Positions 55,265 through 64,000 of a stretch of 64,000 nt of DNA are shown in pieces (the stretch's first letter is position 1; each line of letters opens with the position of its first letter). This DNA comes from Hybos culiciformis. Its lineage: Eukaryota > Arthropoda > Insecta > Diptera > Hybotidae. Where the stretch lies: the NCBI GenBank assembly GCA_964007475.1, contig OZ023273.1:80826598-80890597 (forward strand). Reading direction: 5' to 3'. A program made the translations under genes and the position numbers. The notes beneath the pieces are model-generated. The model saw nothing but the letters and a program-made list of their open reading frames with translations. It was not told the origin of the DNA and did no database searches.

Positions 55265-55625
55265 GAACCTTTCTAAGGCACTAAAATTATTGGGCTTTTA
55301 AAATTAGATTGGCTTGGTTCAATAAGATAATTTTTTAACAATTTATCGACGATCAAGTGATTTCCTGTTTTTGTGAATATGGAAGTCTATAATTCTTCAC
55401 ATATACTGGAGTATTGTTATCTATTCTTAAGTTTTGTGTATAGAAATTGTTTGTTGTCATTTTGTCATCTTTCATATGGAAAATATTACTATATTGTTCA
55501 CATAAATTTAATAATTTTTCTTGGTATTGCGGTTTGGTATTTTTAGATATTATTTGAAGCAATTCTTTTGTTCTATTTTGATTTTTATTTGTGTCAATCT
55601 CGGGTTCACCAATTATAACGGTTTA
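55265..55625 (-). pseudogene. Gypsy reverse transcriptase N-terminus
   Basis: Reads LLNLCEQYSNIFHMKDDKMT, NNFYTQNLRIDNNTPVYVKN, YRLPYSQKQEIT with a stop, then LIEPSQSNFKSPIILVP and KGSDRKWR. This is the fingers entry typical of MDG1/412-like pol (YTQ...TPVY-x-KNYRLP). It is cut by the Foldback-like insertion. Confidence 0.78.
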
Positions 55626-55980
55626 TATTCTTTTTTATAAATTATAAACCATTATTTTATAAAGAAAAATTAAATATTTATTTATAATTATTTATAATAT
55701 TTATAATAAGAAATTGAAAAAGTAATATAAATTATTTATAATATTTATAATAAGAAATTGAAAAAGTAATATACATTTTTTTTTTCTTTTTTTAAATTCA
55801 ATTTTTTCTATGAGAATTAAAATTATAACTGAATAAAAATCTAAATTTACAATTTACATTTTTAATAATGAAAACTTGATGTATTGATTTTTTATGAAAA
55901 ATGAAATGAACCACTACAAAACAATTGAATTACTAGGGTTTTCTAAAATTGGAATTGAAAAGGGATAAGAATTATTGTTG
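55626..55980 (-). other. AT-rich gypsy internal region, degraded
   Basis: Lies between protease and reverse transcriptase. It contains a duplicated AATTATTTATAATATTTATA segment (about 55685-55770) and no readable pol, so it is possibly inserted or decayed sequence. Confidence 0.35.
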
Positions 55981-56300
55981 AGTGTTAATTACATAGAATC
56001 ACAATTTATTTGACACTTATAAAATTTGAGAAAGTCTTTGCCTAAAATACCATCCGAAGGGATATTAAATTCGTCTGGAACTATGTGTAGTAAACAAGAT
56101 AAAATTGTATGTTTAAAATGAAAGTTGACGTTGATTGTACCTAGACTTTTTAAAGAGTTTTGCGTGATTCCCAAAATGCTTATAATATTATTTAAACTTA
56201 ATTTATTTTCTAAGTTAAAATTTGAATCGATTGATGAGAAATATCTGGCTGAGTATCGACTAGAAATGTTGAGCCTTGGAAATTTAATTTAGAATTTAAA
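55981..56300 (-). pseudogene. Gypsy protease
   Basis: Reads STFLVDTQPDISHQSIDSNF and then FNIPSDGILGKDFLKFYKCQ. The D-T-x and I-L-G-x-D-F pattern is that of retroviral-type aspartic proteases. The active site has DTQ where DTG is expected, so it is probably inactive. One frame continues to a stop after NCDSM at 55989. Confidence 0.7.
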
Positions 56301-57826
56301 ATAATAAAATCAGAAAAATTTGGATTGACGTTAAAAACATTTTTTGAAATTACTTTAGATTTAGTAGTTGAATTTGGATAATGATTAGGAAAATTTTTAT
56401 ATTCTTTTGAATAATTTTTATTTTGGTTAGAATTTGGTCTTAAATTAGAATTATAAAAAATTTTCGTTGTATTCGAATTTGAATGTGAGTATGAAATTGT
56501 GAACTAGGATTAATGTAATCTGTATTAAAATTAGCCTTATTATTTAATTTTGATGTAAACGCATTTGATCTTGTTCCCCATGGCCGTTTTGGGGCCCTGG
56601 TCGTTTCCCGCGTATCGTACACAATTATTTTGATTAAAATTTCTATTTGAATTTCCTCTATTACCACGATTATTATTAAAGTTCCCACGATTATTATTAA
56701 AGTTTCCGCGATTATTATTAAAATTACCTCGATTATTGTTCAAATTATTTCTATAATTATTGTTTTGAAAATTGTTATTAAAGAATCGTTGATTTTCTTG
56801 TCTAAAATTTCCCCTATTATAATTTAGACGAAAGTTATTATTGGAATGATTTCCATAAGAATTCTAAACGATTTATTATTATTTTTTGTTCTAAATGACA
56901 GTACTTGTTTTCTTTGCGATTGTAAATCTGTTTCTATTAAAAATTTTGAGACTACTTCTCTAGGATCTTTAAATTGTGTCGAAGATAAGACTGCTTTAGT
57001 CAGATCAGTTCTTGCATTATTTCTACATATTTCTACTGTCTTCTCAATGCTAATTTCTTTAGCTTTCTGTGTTGGTATACCTTCTAAAACAAGTGAACGA
57101 CGAAACGCTTCAGCCAATTCGTTAGCTTTTTCCGAAAAATTTTGTAATGTGTTCCTATCCGTTCTTTCTTCTTTTGTAATGTGTTCCTATCCGTTCCTTC
57201 TATAATTTTAGAACTTTCGGGTTTTATCGAATTATTAATGTCTTCTACCGTATCAGAATTTTCAGCTATAGATTCACGGGCTGTACCATCAAGCTTTGAT
57301 AAAGGAAAAATAGCTATTAAATTTTTAGGTTGGTGTCTCTGCTAATGTGTCTAACAAATCTATTGAATCGATGAAAGATTTAAGTGCTAGTGGATCACCA
57401 CTATAATTTCTATTTATTTGTAAATTTGCTAAACGCAAAAAATCTACGTTCGAAAGAGCCATTTTGTCAAGAGTATCGTCAAAGTTTTCTTCAGAACTAT
57501 CTGATTCTACTGAACTTTGTTCTGTATCGCTTTGATTTATTTTGATCTGTATTAGAATATCTTTTGGAATTAGATCAACGCACTTTGATAGTTTTTAACT
57601 TATTGTAACAATATTGAGAATCTTTAGCTAATGTTAGATGATGTTCTTCGAATGTAATACAAGCTTGAAGAACTGTATGTACGTAGATGTTATATGTTTC
57701 TTCAATATTTATTTTGATTGCTTGTAGTGTTTCTGAATTTTTTGGTTTAGTTTCTTTCAGAATGCGTTTGTAAGCTTTACGAAAATTATCTTTAGCTGTT
57801 TGGATTTCGAGACGAGCTTCATCCAT
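56301..57826 (-). pseudogene. gag: Gypsy gag
   Basis: ATG at 57826 (MDEARLEIQTAKDNFRKAYK). The middle part includes LEGIPTQKAKEISIEKTVEI and ARTDLTKAVLSSTQFKDPRE. The C-terminal part is Asn/Arg/Gly-rich with four NFNNNRG-type units (56640-56745), a basic nucleocapsid-like tail without CCHC knuckles. At least four frame breaks (near 57575, 57180, 56870 and 56540). A short duplication (TTTTGTAATGTGTTCCTATC, twice) lies at 57140-57195. Confidence 0.75.
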
Positions 57827-57849
57827 AAAAAAATTGAAATTAAAAAAAA

Positions 57850-57995
57850 ATTGAGGAACGCTTACCTTGTATTGAAGTTTCTTAAAATTTGAAGAGTGGT
57901 TACCTTAAATTGATGTTCCCTAAAAATTTGAGGAGTGGTTACCTTATATTGAAGTTCCCTAAAAATTTGAGGAGTGGTTACCTTATATTACAAAA
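57850..57995. repeat. 39-bp tandem repeat, about four units, gypsy leader
   Basis: GAGTGGTTACCTTA recurs at 57894, 57933 and 57972, with a diverged first unit (ACGCTTACCTTG). It lies just upstream (minus sense) of gag. Confidence 0.8.
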
Positions 57996-58259
57996 TGAGA
58001 TCTGGATTATTGGAAATCAAGAAGTTATTCATACATCAGAGAAAACAAAGATGTCAAATAATTAAGCAAAATTATGTTAAACCATTTTGAACTTGCATAA
58101 TAAAATCAAAAATAAAATTTTGTAGTAACATGTAGTAAGAGATATTATTATAAATATTTTAAAAAAAATTAGAAGAAATCAGTTCAAAGTAAATAATGAT
58201 ATTTTTATTTGTAAAATATTCATGTATAATAAATCATAATTGCAATTTTTTTGTTTTTT
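57996..58259. other. AT-rich gypsy leader, no gene
   Basis: No coding or structural feature recognised. Confidence 0.35.
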
Positions 58260-58500
58260 TGAAGTTTATACTTCTTTAGCGGCGTTTGAAGAAATTTGGT
58301 AGAGGGTAAAAATCCATTTTCATATAGAATTTTTCTGAGAATCGTCATCATTTTTCTCAGAAAAATTAGAATAAGAATACTTATTTTTTTATTATATTTA
58401 AGAAACCCAATATCATATGGCCAATATGGCTTAGTGGCTAGAACATCGGACTGTAAGTCTGAAGGTGCCTGGTTCGATTCCCAATGAAAAGATTTTTTTT
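58260..58500. repeat. ~240-bp dispersed repeat with tRNA-Tyr-like module, copy 2
   Basis: Near-identical to 47650-47890: GAAGTTTATACTTCTTTAGC, GGTAGAGGGTAAAAATCC, then the tRNA-like part. Confidence 0.82.
58420..58485 (+). repeat. Degenerate tRNA-Tyr-like sequence, copy 2
   Basis: A box TGGCTTAGTGGCTAGA, anticodon arm TCGGA-CTGTAAG-TCTGA (GTA), B box GGTTCGATTCC. Poorly paired acceptor stem, so not a functional tRNA. Confidence 0.6.
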
Positions 58501-58604
58501 TAATTTCAAATATAGGGCCCAATATTACAAGCAAAAAAATTACATATTCTACCAATAAAAAAATTATGTTCAAAAAAATTAAAATCTATTATGTTCAAAA
58601 AAAT

Positions 58605-58660
58605 TCACTCTTATAGTCCGATGTTCTAGCCACTAAGCCATATAGCCCATATGATTTTGG
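58605..58660 (-). repeat. Degenerate tRNA-like fragment, inverted copy
   Basis: On the minus strand: ATATGGCTTAGTGGCTAGAA followed by CATCGGACTATAAG. It has only the D and anticodon arms and no B box. Confidence 0.5.
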
Positions 58661-58914
58661 ATTTCTAAAATATAATAAAAAAATTCTAATAAACCATTCA
58701 TTTTTTGTTTTTATTTTATTGTAGGAGAATATGAAATAATACTCAAAAAAGAAAATAAGAAAAGAATTAGAATACTCAAAAAACTAGTTTGAAAAATTAA
58801 CTAACCCAAACAAAAAATTAATACACACAAAACCTTCATCATTTTGTAATAAATTGAGATTTAATATTATTTAGGAAAATAAATCAAAAATATTTTTTGT
58901 ATGAGTTTAGAAAG

Positions 58915-58988
58915 TTAAACTCATATAGACAATATGGCTTAGTAGTAGAACATCACAGGTACCTGGTTCGAATCCCAATGACGAGTTT
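58915..58988 (+). repeat. Degenerate tRNA-like sequence, third + copy with deleted anticodon arm
   Basis: ATATGGCTTAGTAGTAGAAC, then CATCACAGGTACCTGGTTCG and AATCCCAATGACGAG. The A and B boxes are present but most of the anticodon arm is missing. Confidence 0.5.
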
Positions 58989-59770
58989 TTTGTCAAATAT
59001 TTTAATTTTTTTTTTTCATAATAATTAGTTTTTTTGAGATATTTAAACAAACCAAAATGTTTTTATCAGCCACTAATTTATCTTTATTTATAAATATTCT
59101 ATTTTTGAAGCAAAACACAGAGCTAAATTTAATTGTAGCAAATTTGGTGGCAAAGGCGCTCTTTGATTTTTTATTTTAATTTATATAAATGGAAAAAACT
59201 TTTAATTAATAAATAGTGTTTTATAATTTATAATACATATTATAAAATTAAAATGTAACTAAAATGTAGCTAACTTATTTGAGAACTTAGTTGAAAACTG
59301 TATAATTTCATATATGAATTAATGCAATTGAATATTGCTACAAAATGGATGTAAAAAATATTGGAAACGTTGACAGATGCATAAATTTAAGTATCGAGAT
59401 ACTATTTCATTTTAAAAATTTAATTGTGAAAAAAAAACTATCCTATTCAGAAATCAGTTTTTTAATAGCGTGTTCAATGAACTATTTTTCAATATTGTGG
59501 GCAGCGTTCTGCAATATTCACAGCTTTTTCGTGCAATCTTATTTTCACAATAGAATTAACATAATCTTGTGATCATTCATAAAAAATTTAGACACCGGAT
59601 AATAGGTATATCACTAAAGTCCCAACTAATTTTCAAACACGTTTTACCACTTACTATGACAAGACAGTTATATGTATATATGTATTTAAACAAGCATTTG
59701 TTAATCCTGTTGTAGTTAATAAGATAATAAACGCTAAAAAAAGTACGAATTTCCCGGGAGAAAAATAAGT
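58989..59770. other. AT-rich region in gypsy leader, no recognised gene
   Basis: A 75-codon open frame at 59345-59572 has no recognisable domain and no supporting context. It is most likely chance in AT-rich DNA. Confidence 0.35.
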
Positions 59771-59773
59771 AAG

Positions 59774-59999
59774 AAACACGAAGCAGTCGTAGAACTGCCG
59801 ACAGAAGTTTATACTTAAAAAAATTTAAACTATGAAATAACAGTGGCTACAAATGATAGGCTGCTGAGTACAAAATGTAAATTAAAATAAAAATATTTTA
59901 ATTTACATTTTGTACTGTCATTTGTAGCCACTGTTATTTCATAGTTTAAATTTTAAGTATAAACTTCTGTAGGCAGTTCTATGACTGCTTCGTGTTTTT
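59774..59999. repeat. Foldback/palindromic repeat, ~110-bp arms
   Basis: ACACGAAGCAGTCGTAGAAC with GACAGAAGTTTATACTTAAA on the left mirrors TTTAAGTATAAACTTCTGTA and GTTCTATGACTGCTTCGTGT on the right. The centre is near 59890 (AATTAAAATAAAAATATTTT). The arms also hold GTAGCCACTGTTATTTCATA. A single arm of the same family is at 48749-48940. Confidence 0.85.
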
Positions 60000-60034
60000 C
60001 TTTTTTTTTGTAAGAGAAAAAGTTTATCTTATAC

Positions 60035-60444
60035 TAGGCTGACCATAATTTTGGATCCGAAAAACGGGACAATAATCGTTGAAATCTAATTCTAATATTA
60101 GTGAAATATTACAAAAAATAATAAGATTTGTTATTAAAAATTAAACAATTATAAAGACTTTTATTATATAAAAATTAAATTATTTCAAAATTTTGTAATA
60201 AAAAATTAAGTTGGTACAATTTTATAAATATTTTAAGCTTGAAGAATTTTTTTTTTGGAAATTCGTTAAAAGAAAAAAAGAGTGGTTTAACAAAAAACTA
60301 TTAAGCCATTTTCAACACATAATAGTTTTTTTAGAGAACGGAAAACGGGACAAATGAACGTCCCGAATGATTTAGTTGGGACACCGGGACAATTTCAACC
60401 AAAAAGGGACTGTCCCGTTTAAAACGGGATGTATGGTCAGCCTA
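60035..60444. mobile_element. 410-bp hAT-type MITE, 8-bp TSD
   Basis: Ends TAGGCTGACCATA and TATGGTCAGCCTA (perfect 13-bp inverted repeats). Target duplication TCTTATAC at 60027-60034 and 60445-60452. Inside are repeated ACGGGACA / TGTCCCGT motifs near both ends. Non-coding. The 8-bp duplication points to hAT. Confidence 0.88.
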
Positions 60445-60452
60445 TCTTATAC

Positions 60453-62023
60453 TTATATTTTATATTTATATAATATTAAGTGTTAATAATTTTAAATTAA
60501 GATAATATAATTTTATATAAAAATTATTTGAAACAGTGTATATCCAATTATTAAAATTGAGAAATTTGATTTGAAAATTAGAATTGAAAAATTTTAAAAT
60601 TATTTACTTCAATTTGAAAAAAATAGAAATTGTTTATGTAACAATTTGGATCTACATTGCTTCTTTTTATTTTTATTTTATTTAATTTATTAAATATAAG
60701 TAGAAATTTTTTAAAAGATATTTATTTTTAAATATATAAAAATTTAATTAAAAAAATTTATCAAATTATTTTTATTGAAGTACTTGTTGTTAATTTTGCT
60801 GCTGCTTCTAGTTGACTGCTTTGCTGTTGCTGGTGATGAATGTAATTTTCGGAGCTGCTGCTGTTGTCATTGCTGCTGCTCATAAAACAGCTGATGTTGT
60901 AAATTTTATGAATTTAAAAAATTCAATTATATATTTGTTTTCTTTTTTGTTTACAATTATCTAAATTGTTTTTGTTATTTACAAAAAAAAAATTTTTTTT
61001 GAGTTCGGTAAGAAAATTATTCCAATTTTCAATTCGCTTTTTGTTTTGAATGTTTTTATTTATTTTTAATTATAATTTTATTTAAAAAAATTTTTTTTTT
61101 TGATTTTTATTTTGGTACTAGTAATTGTTCAATTTTTTATTTTTATTATTATTTTTTTTCATAATAATAATTTTTTATTTTTATTTATGATAAAAAAAGA
61201 TTTTTGTTTTACTTATTGTCAAAATTTTTTTTGAATTATATTTTTTTTTTTGATTGTCATGTAATTTTTTTTGTTTCATTTTATTTTATATTGTTTTTAT
61301 GTTTCAATTTCATTTCATCTTTTGTTTCTGTGCATGTGTTATTTTTTCTTTATATATATTTTTTCCAACTATTTTTTTTTGATTTTATTGTATTTGTTAA
61401 TAAAAAAATTTTCTTATTTTTCTTAGGTTTTGCGGCTTTTATCTTTTCATTAATGTGGCGTGATTTTTGAATATATTTTTTTATTTGTTTTTTATTTTTC
61501 AATTTTATGTAGGTTATGGCGCCACTCTTTTTTTCCTTTTTTTTTTCGTTAGGAATTTTTTTTTTATTCCAATTTTTGAAATAATTTTAATTTTTTTTTT
61601 TTTTTTTCCTTATTTAAATTGAAAAATCGAAAGATTGTTTTCAGGAATTTTAAGGTAAGTAATTGTAGGTAAAAGGTTTAATTTTTTCTAAAATTTTTTA
61701 ATAAGTTAACTTTCAAAATTCAAAGGTTTTCTTTTAGGAAATTTTATTTTTGATTTATTTTTGTTTTTTTTTTTTAATTTTATTTTATTCTTAATTTAAA
61801 ATTTATTTCCCTCTTTTTTTTCAAATTCTACTTCGAGAAAAAAAAATTTTTTTTTTTGGAATCCATTATTTTTAGACAAAATTTTATTCTCAAATAAATT
61901 TTTTTTTTTTTTTACTCCACTGTTTTTTTTTTCTTTTTTCTTATTATTTTTAAATAAAAAATTATCCGATTTAATAAAGAATATCCAACTTAATTATTTT
62001 ATCCGAATTGCTTGAATGGCAGC
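60453..62023. other. Long AT-rich gypsy leader/unknown, poly(T)-rich, no gene
   Basis: Dominated by T-runs (60960-61940) with a GCTGCTGCT-rich patch at 60790-60890. An 88-codon Phe-rich open frame at 61204-61470 is a by-product of T-runs. The right end carries the primer-binding site. Confidence 0.4.
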
Positions 62024-62037
62024 TGTCACGGTCGCCA
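62024..62037 (-). promoter_or_regulatory. Gypsy primer-binding site (tRNA-Arg type)
   Basis: On the minus strand TGGCGACCGTGACA lies directly next to the LTR end (ATGACA). The start TGG pairs with tRNA CCA. The sequence is of the kind described for MDG1/412-group elements primed by tRNA-Arg (from memory of the family, not checked). Confidence 0.7.
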
Positions 62038-62230
62038 TGTCATATGTATTTTGGTAGTATTGTTTTGGTAGTATTGTCACTTGTATTTTGGTAGTATTGC
62101 TTTATTCAAGAATATAATATGTGTTTAACATCTGACTGTTACTCTACAACTGACTTAATAATATTACTGGTAGGTTTATATACATTGAAATAGAGAGAGA
62201 GTGAGTGATCTACTCAAAGAGAGCACTACA
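62038..62230 (-). repeat. Gypsy 5' LTR
   Basis: 193 bp. On the minus strand it starts TGTAGTGCTC and ends ATGACA at 62038. Contains tandem copies of TTTTGGTAGTATTG near 62050-62100 that the 3' LTR lacks. Confidence 0.85.
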
Positions 62231-62630
62231 AATTTTTTTTTATAGATATTATAACAGCTATACTTATATACCTATGAGGATTTCAAATAGATGCTTGAAG
62301 AAAAATATATAACGCACATCGTAAATTATGTGGTTTAATAAAATTATTTATTTATAATAAAATTAGCAGATAAGGTATCTTATGAAATGCAATCAAAAAT
62401 ATTACAAATGTCATCTAAATCTTCGCTTTTAAGATCATACATCATACCCCTAAAAAAACCCCTGAAACAAATTACCCCCTAAAAATCCCTCAGTCAACAA
62501 AAAAAACCCCTAAATCTAGGGGGAAAACCCCTAAGTTGGTAACGCTGACTACAAGTGCCTCGATCTTTTTTCTTTTTGTAAGGTTGCTTTCTCTCTGTAA
62601 AAAAACAGGGGCGTCATAACTAAATTGATG
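62231..62630. other. Spacer between gypsy and Penelope-like fragment, with C-run motifs
   Basis: 62440-62535 holds about seven ACCCCTAAA-like motifs, one pair inverted (CCCCTAAATCTAGGGGG). No gene. Confidence 0.45.
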
Positions 62631-62639
62631 GTTTACTTA

Positions 62640-63055
62640 TAAGGCAAGTTTGAGGCTGGCAGGAACACTTGCAGAGTTTGTTAGATGATTTTCTACAACA
62701 AAACATACCAAAATTACCAACTCGCCCAACTTTCCTGAAAAAATATGTTGATGTCATAATAGCAGCTATATCAAAAAATATGGAAAATGAAATTCTTAAA
62801 ATTTTTAACGCGCAACACCAAATATTACAGTTTTCTCTAGAAGAAGAACAAAATAATAAAATTAATTTCCTAGACATGGAAATAATAAGAAACAATAAAA
62901 AGCTTAAAACCGATTGGTATACAAAAGAGATGGGTTTAGGTAGAATTTTAAACTTTTATTCTGCACACATGAAAATCAACATAACTAAATCAACTGCAAA
63001 TAGAATAATCACCTTAACCCTTTCGATGCTAATGGGTCAATGCTTCCCAAAAAAA
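62640..63055 (+). pseudogene. Penelope-like element reverse transcriptase, C-terminal fragment
   Basis: Reads LQQNIPKLPTRPTFLKKYVD, EILKIFNAQHQILQFSLEEE, NNKINFLDMEIIRNNKKLKT and DWYTKEMGLGRILNFYSAHM. The FLDM...TDWYxKxxxxGRxLNFxSxH order is diagnostic of Penelope-like polymerases. The catalytic motif reads YVDV instead of YVDD. The upstream palm and the GIY-YIG endonuclease are missing. Confidence 0.85.
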
Positions 63056-63178
63056 AAATGCGATTTAGCTGTTGGGATTCTTTTGTATAAGAAAACTATG
63101 CATTTTCGTGTTTTCAGATCAAATTGTTCTTTTTTCAATTCGTTCCATCATAAAAAATTCTCTCAGTAGTGCTAGAAT

Positions 63179-63757
63179 CAGAGTTCATTAAATTATCTTC
63201 GAAAGAAAAAGATAGGAGAAGATAACGATAATATATTACCCTTTTTTTCTTTTATCTCTAAGAGAAAGAAAAATTAAAATAAAATTTCAAATGATAAGGA
63301 AAAAGTGGAGAAAAAATAAAATGAAAAAATAGAGAACAAGATAAAATAAGAAAAATAAACAAAGAAAAAACGAAGATAATTTATTTTTTTTGTTATTTTT
63401 TCCTTAAATTATCAAAGATAATTTAAAAGAAATTTTATTTGTTATTTTATAATATTCACTTGTTTTATTTTCAAGCAATATTGCTTACCCCGTCCTCCTC
63501 TTCTTCCTCTTCAACCTAAACTTCGTGTTTGAATATAAACATAATACACAAACGTATTTTTCTCTTTTGTGTTTTCTTCCTTATCGTTAAATTATTTCTA
63601 ATTTTTTTCTTCTCCAAAGAGAAGGGAATTTTTATGTTTTATTTTTTCTTGTTCTTTTCTTTTCTTTTTTAAATTATATTTAAATTCTCCACGGAGAGAA
63701 AAATAAGGGACAAGATAATTTATTAAATTATCTTCACTTGATAATTTATGAACTCTG
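63179..63757. mobile_element. 579-bp hAT-type MITE, 8-bp TSD
   Basis: Ends CAGAGTTCATTAAATTATC and (reverse complement of the right end) CAGAGTTCATAAATTATC. Target duplication GCTAGAAT at 63171-63178 and 63758-63765. The interior is AT-rich with AGATAATTTA motifs and no coding capacity. The CAG start and 8-bp duplication fit hAT. Confidence 0.88.
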
Positions 63758-63765
63758 GCTAGAAT

Positions 63766-64000
63766 ACTTGTTGAAACAAGTCGTGTTTTGTGGTGAAGTT
63801 TTGTTCATCAAATGTACGTGTTGTAGCGGTATTATTCATTGGTAAGTCAATTTTTTTTTAATTTACGGTAGAATAATTATTTCGAACTATGTAAGAAGTT
63901 ATTTCAACATATATTATTGCCAGCAATTTAAATTTTTTTGGAAGTTGGGATATAATGGGTATTTAATTGACTACCTATCAAAAATTACTCTGACACTTAA
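63766..64000. other. Right edge, no gene recognised
   Basis: AT-rich. A GTAAGT-like donor sequence at about 63841 (ATTGGTAAGTC) follows an open stretch, but no ZER1 exon or other domain is recognised. Confidence 0.35.

Larger units (their letters stand above)
49164..62230 (-). mobile_element. Ty3/gypsy (MDG1/412-like) element with both LTRs, heavily nested
   Basis: 3' LTR 49164-49340 and 5' LTR 62038-62230 (minus orientation), both TGTAGTGCTC...ATGACA. Primer-binding site at 62024-62037; polypurine tract CTAAAGGGAGG just inside the 3' LTR. Gag and pol run 57826 to 49741. Insertions: LINE C (50426-52884), the Foldback-like element (54756-55249), and MITEs plus tRNA-like repeats in the leader (58.2-61 kb). 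No matching short target duplication is visible at its outer ends (GAGTG versus AATTT). Confidence 0.85.

Noticed and set aside
59345..59572. 75-codon open frame
   Set aside because: No recognisable domain, AT-rich composition, located in the interrupted leader of a gypsy element.
61204..61470. Hydrophobic Phe-rich open frame resembling membrane segments
   Set aside because: It consists of T-runs in every frame; no conserved motif or plausible start.

Overview
The window is AT-rich (by eye clearly over 70% A+T) eukaryotic DNA, most likely from an insect. The evidence is short spliced exons of a ZER1/ZYG11-family gene, a Jockey-clade LINE with the characteristic gag zinc knuckles, MDG1/412-like Ty3/gypsy and Ty1/copia elements, PIF/Harbinger, hAT-type MITEs, a Penelope-like fragment and a DUF4806-like gene. 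I cannot name the species. The only recognisable host gene is at the left edge; almost everything else is transposable elements, many inserted inside one another.

Layout. 0.3-1.5 kb: four exons of a ZER1-like gene on the + strand, cut off by transposons. 1.6-4.4 kb: 5'-truncated + strand gypsy copy. 4.45-4.8 kb: tail of a LINE (family F). 4.96-8.7 kb: minus strand copia polyprotein broken by only two stop codons, followed by a 99-bp tandem repeat. 9.7-11.8 kb: minus LINE F. 12.05-17.26 kb: minus LINE A (CR1-group-like, PHD-like ORF1) with a 527-bp internal duplication. 17.9-19.5 kb: 12-bp minisatellite and a decayed PIF/Harbinger pair (MADF/BESS-like protein plus transposase). 19.8-33.9 kb: one + strand LINE (family B) split by at least five insertions: a 427-bp TIR element, an inverted LINE F, an 835-bp hAT-type MITE, a 5.39-kb nearly intact minus strand Jockey element, and a 1.8-kb TIR element carrying a DUF4806-like gene. 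32.6-47.37 kb: three head-to-tail copies of a ~5.18-kb chimeric unit (DUF4806 exon + LINE B tail + LINE C + gypsy integrase), each with an 867-codon uninterrupted endonuclease/reverse transcriptase frame. 47.4-49.1 kb: tRNA-Tyr-like repeat, 109-bp satellite and half of a foldback repeat. 49.16-62.23 kb: minus strand gypsy element with both LTRs and a primer-binding site, interrupted by LINE C (at the same site as in the array), by a GC-rich Foldback-like element with 9-bp target duplication, and by further MITEs in its leader. 62.6-63.2 kb: Penelope-like fragment and a 579-bp hAT-type MITE.

The most notable items are the 5.18-kb chimeric array, the TIR-bounded DUF4806 element (a candidate undescribed gene-carrying transposon), the Foldback-like GGCCGCG element, the tRNA-Tyr-like dispersed repeat, and the insertion order that can be read from nesting and target duplications. 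No prokaryotic-style systems, rRNA genes or intact tRNA genes were seen.
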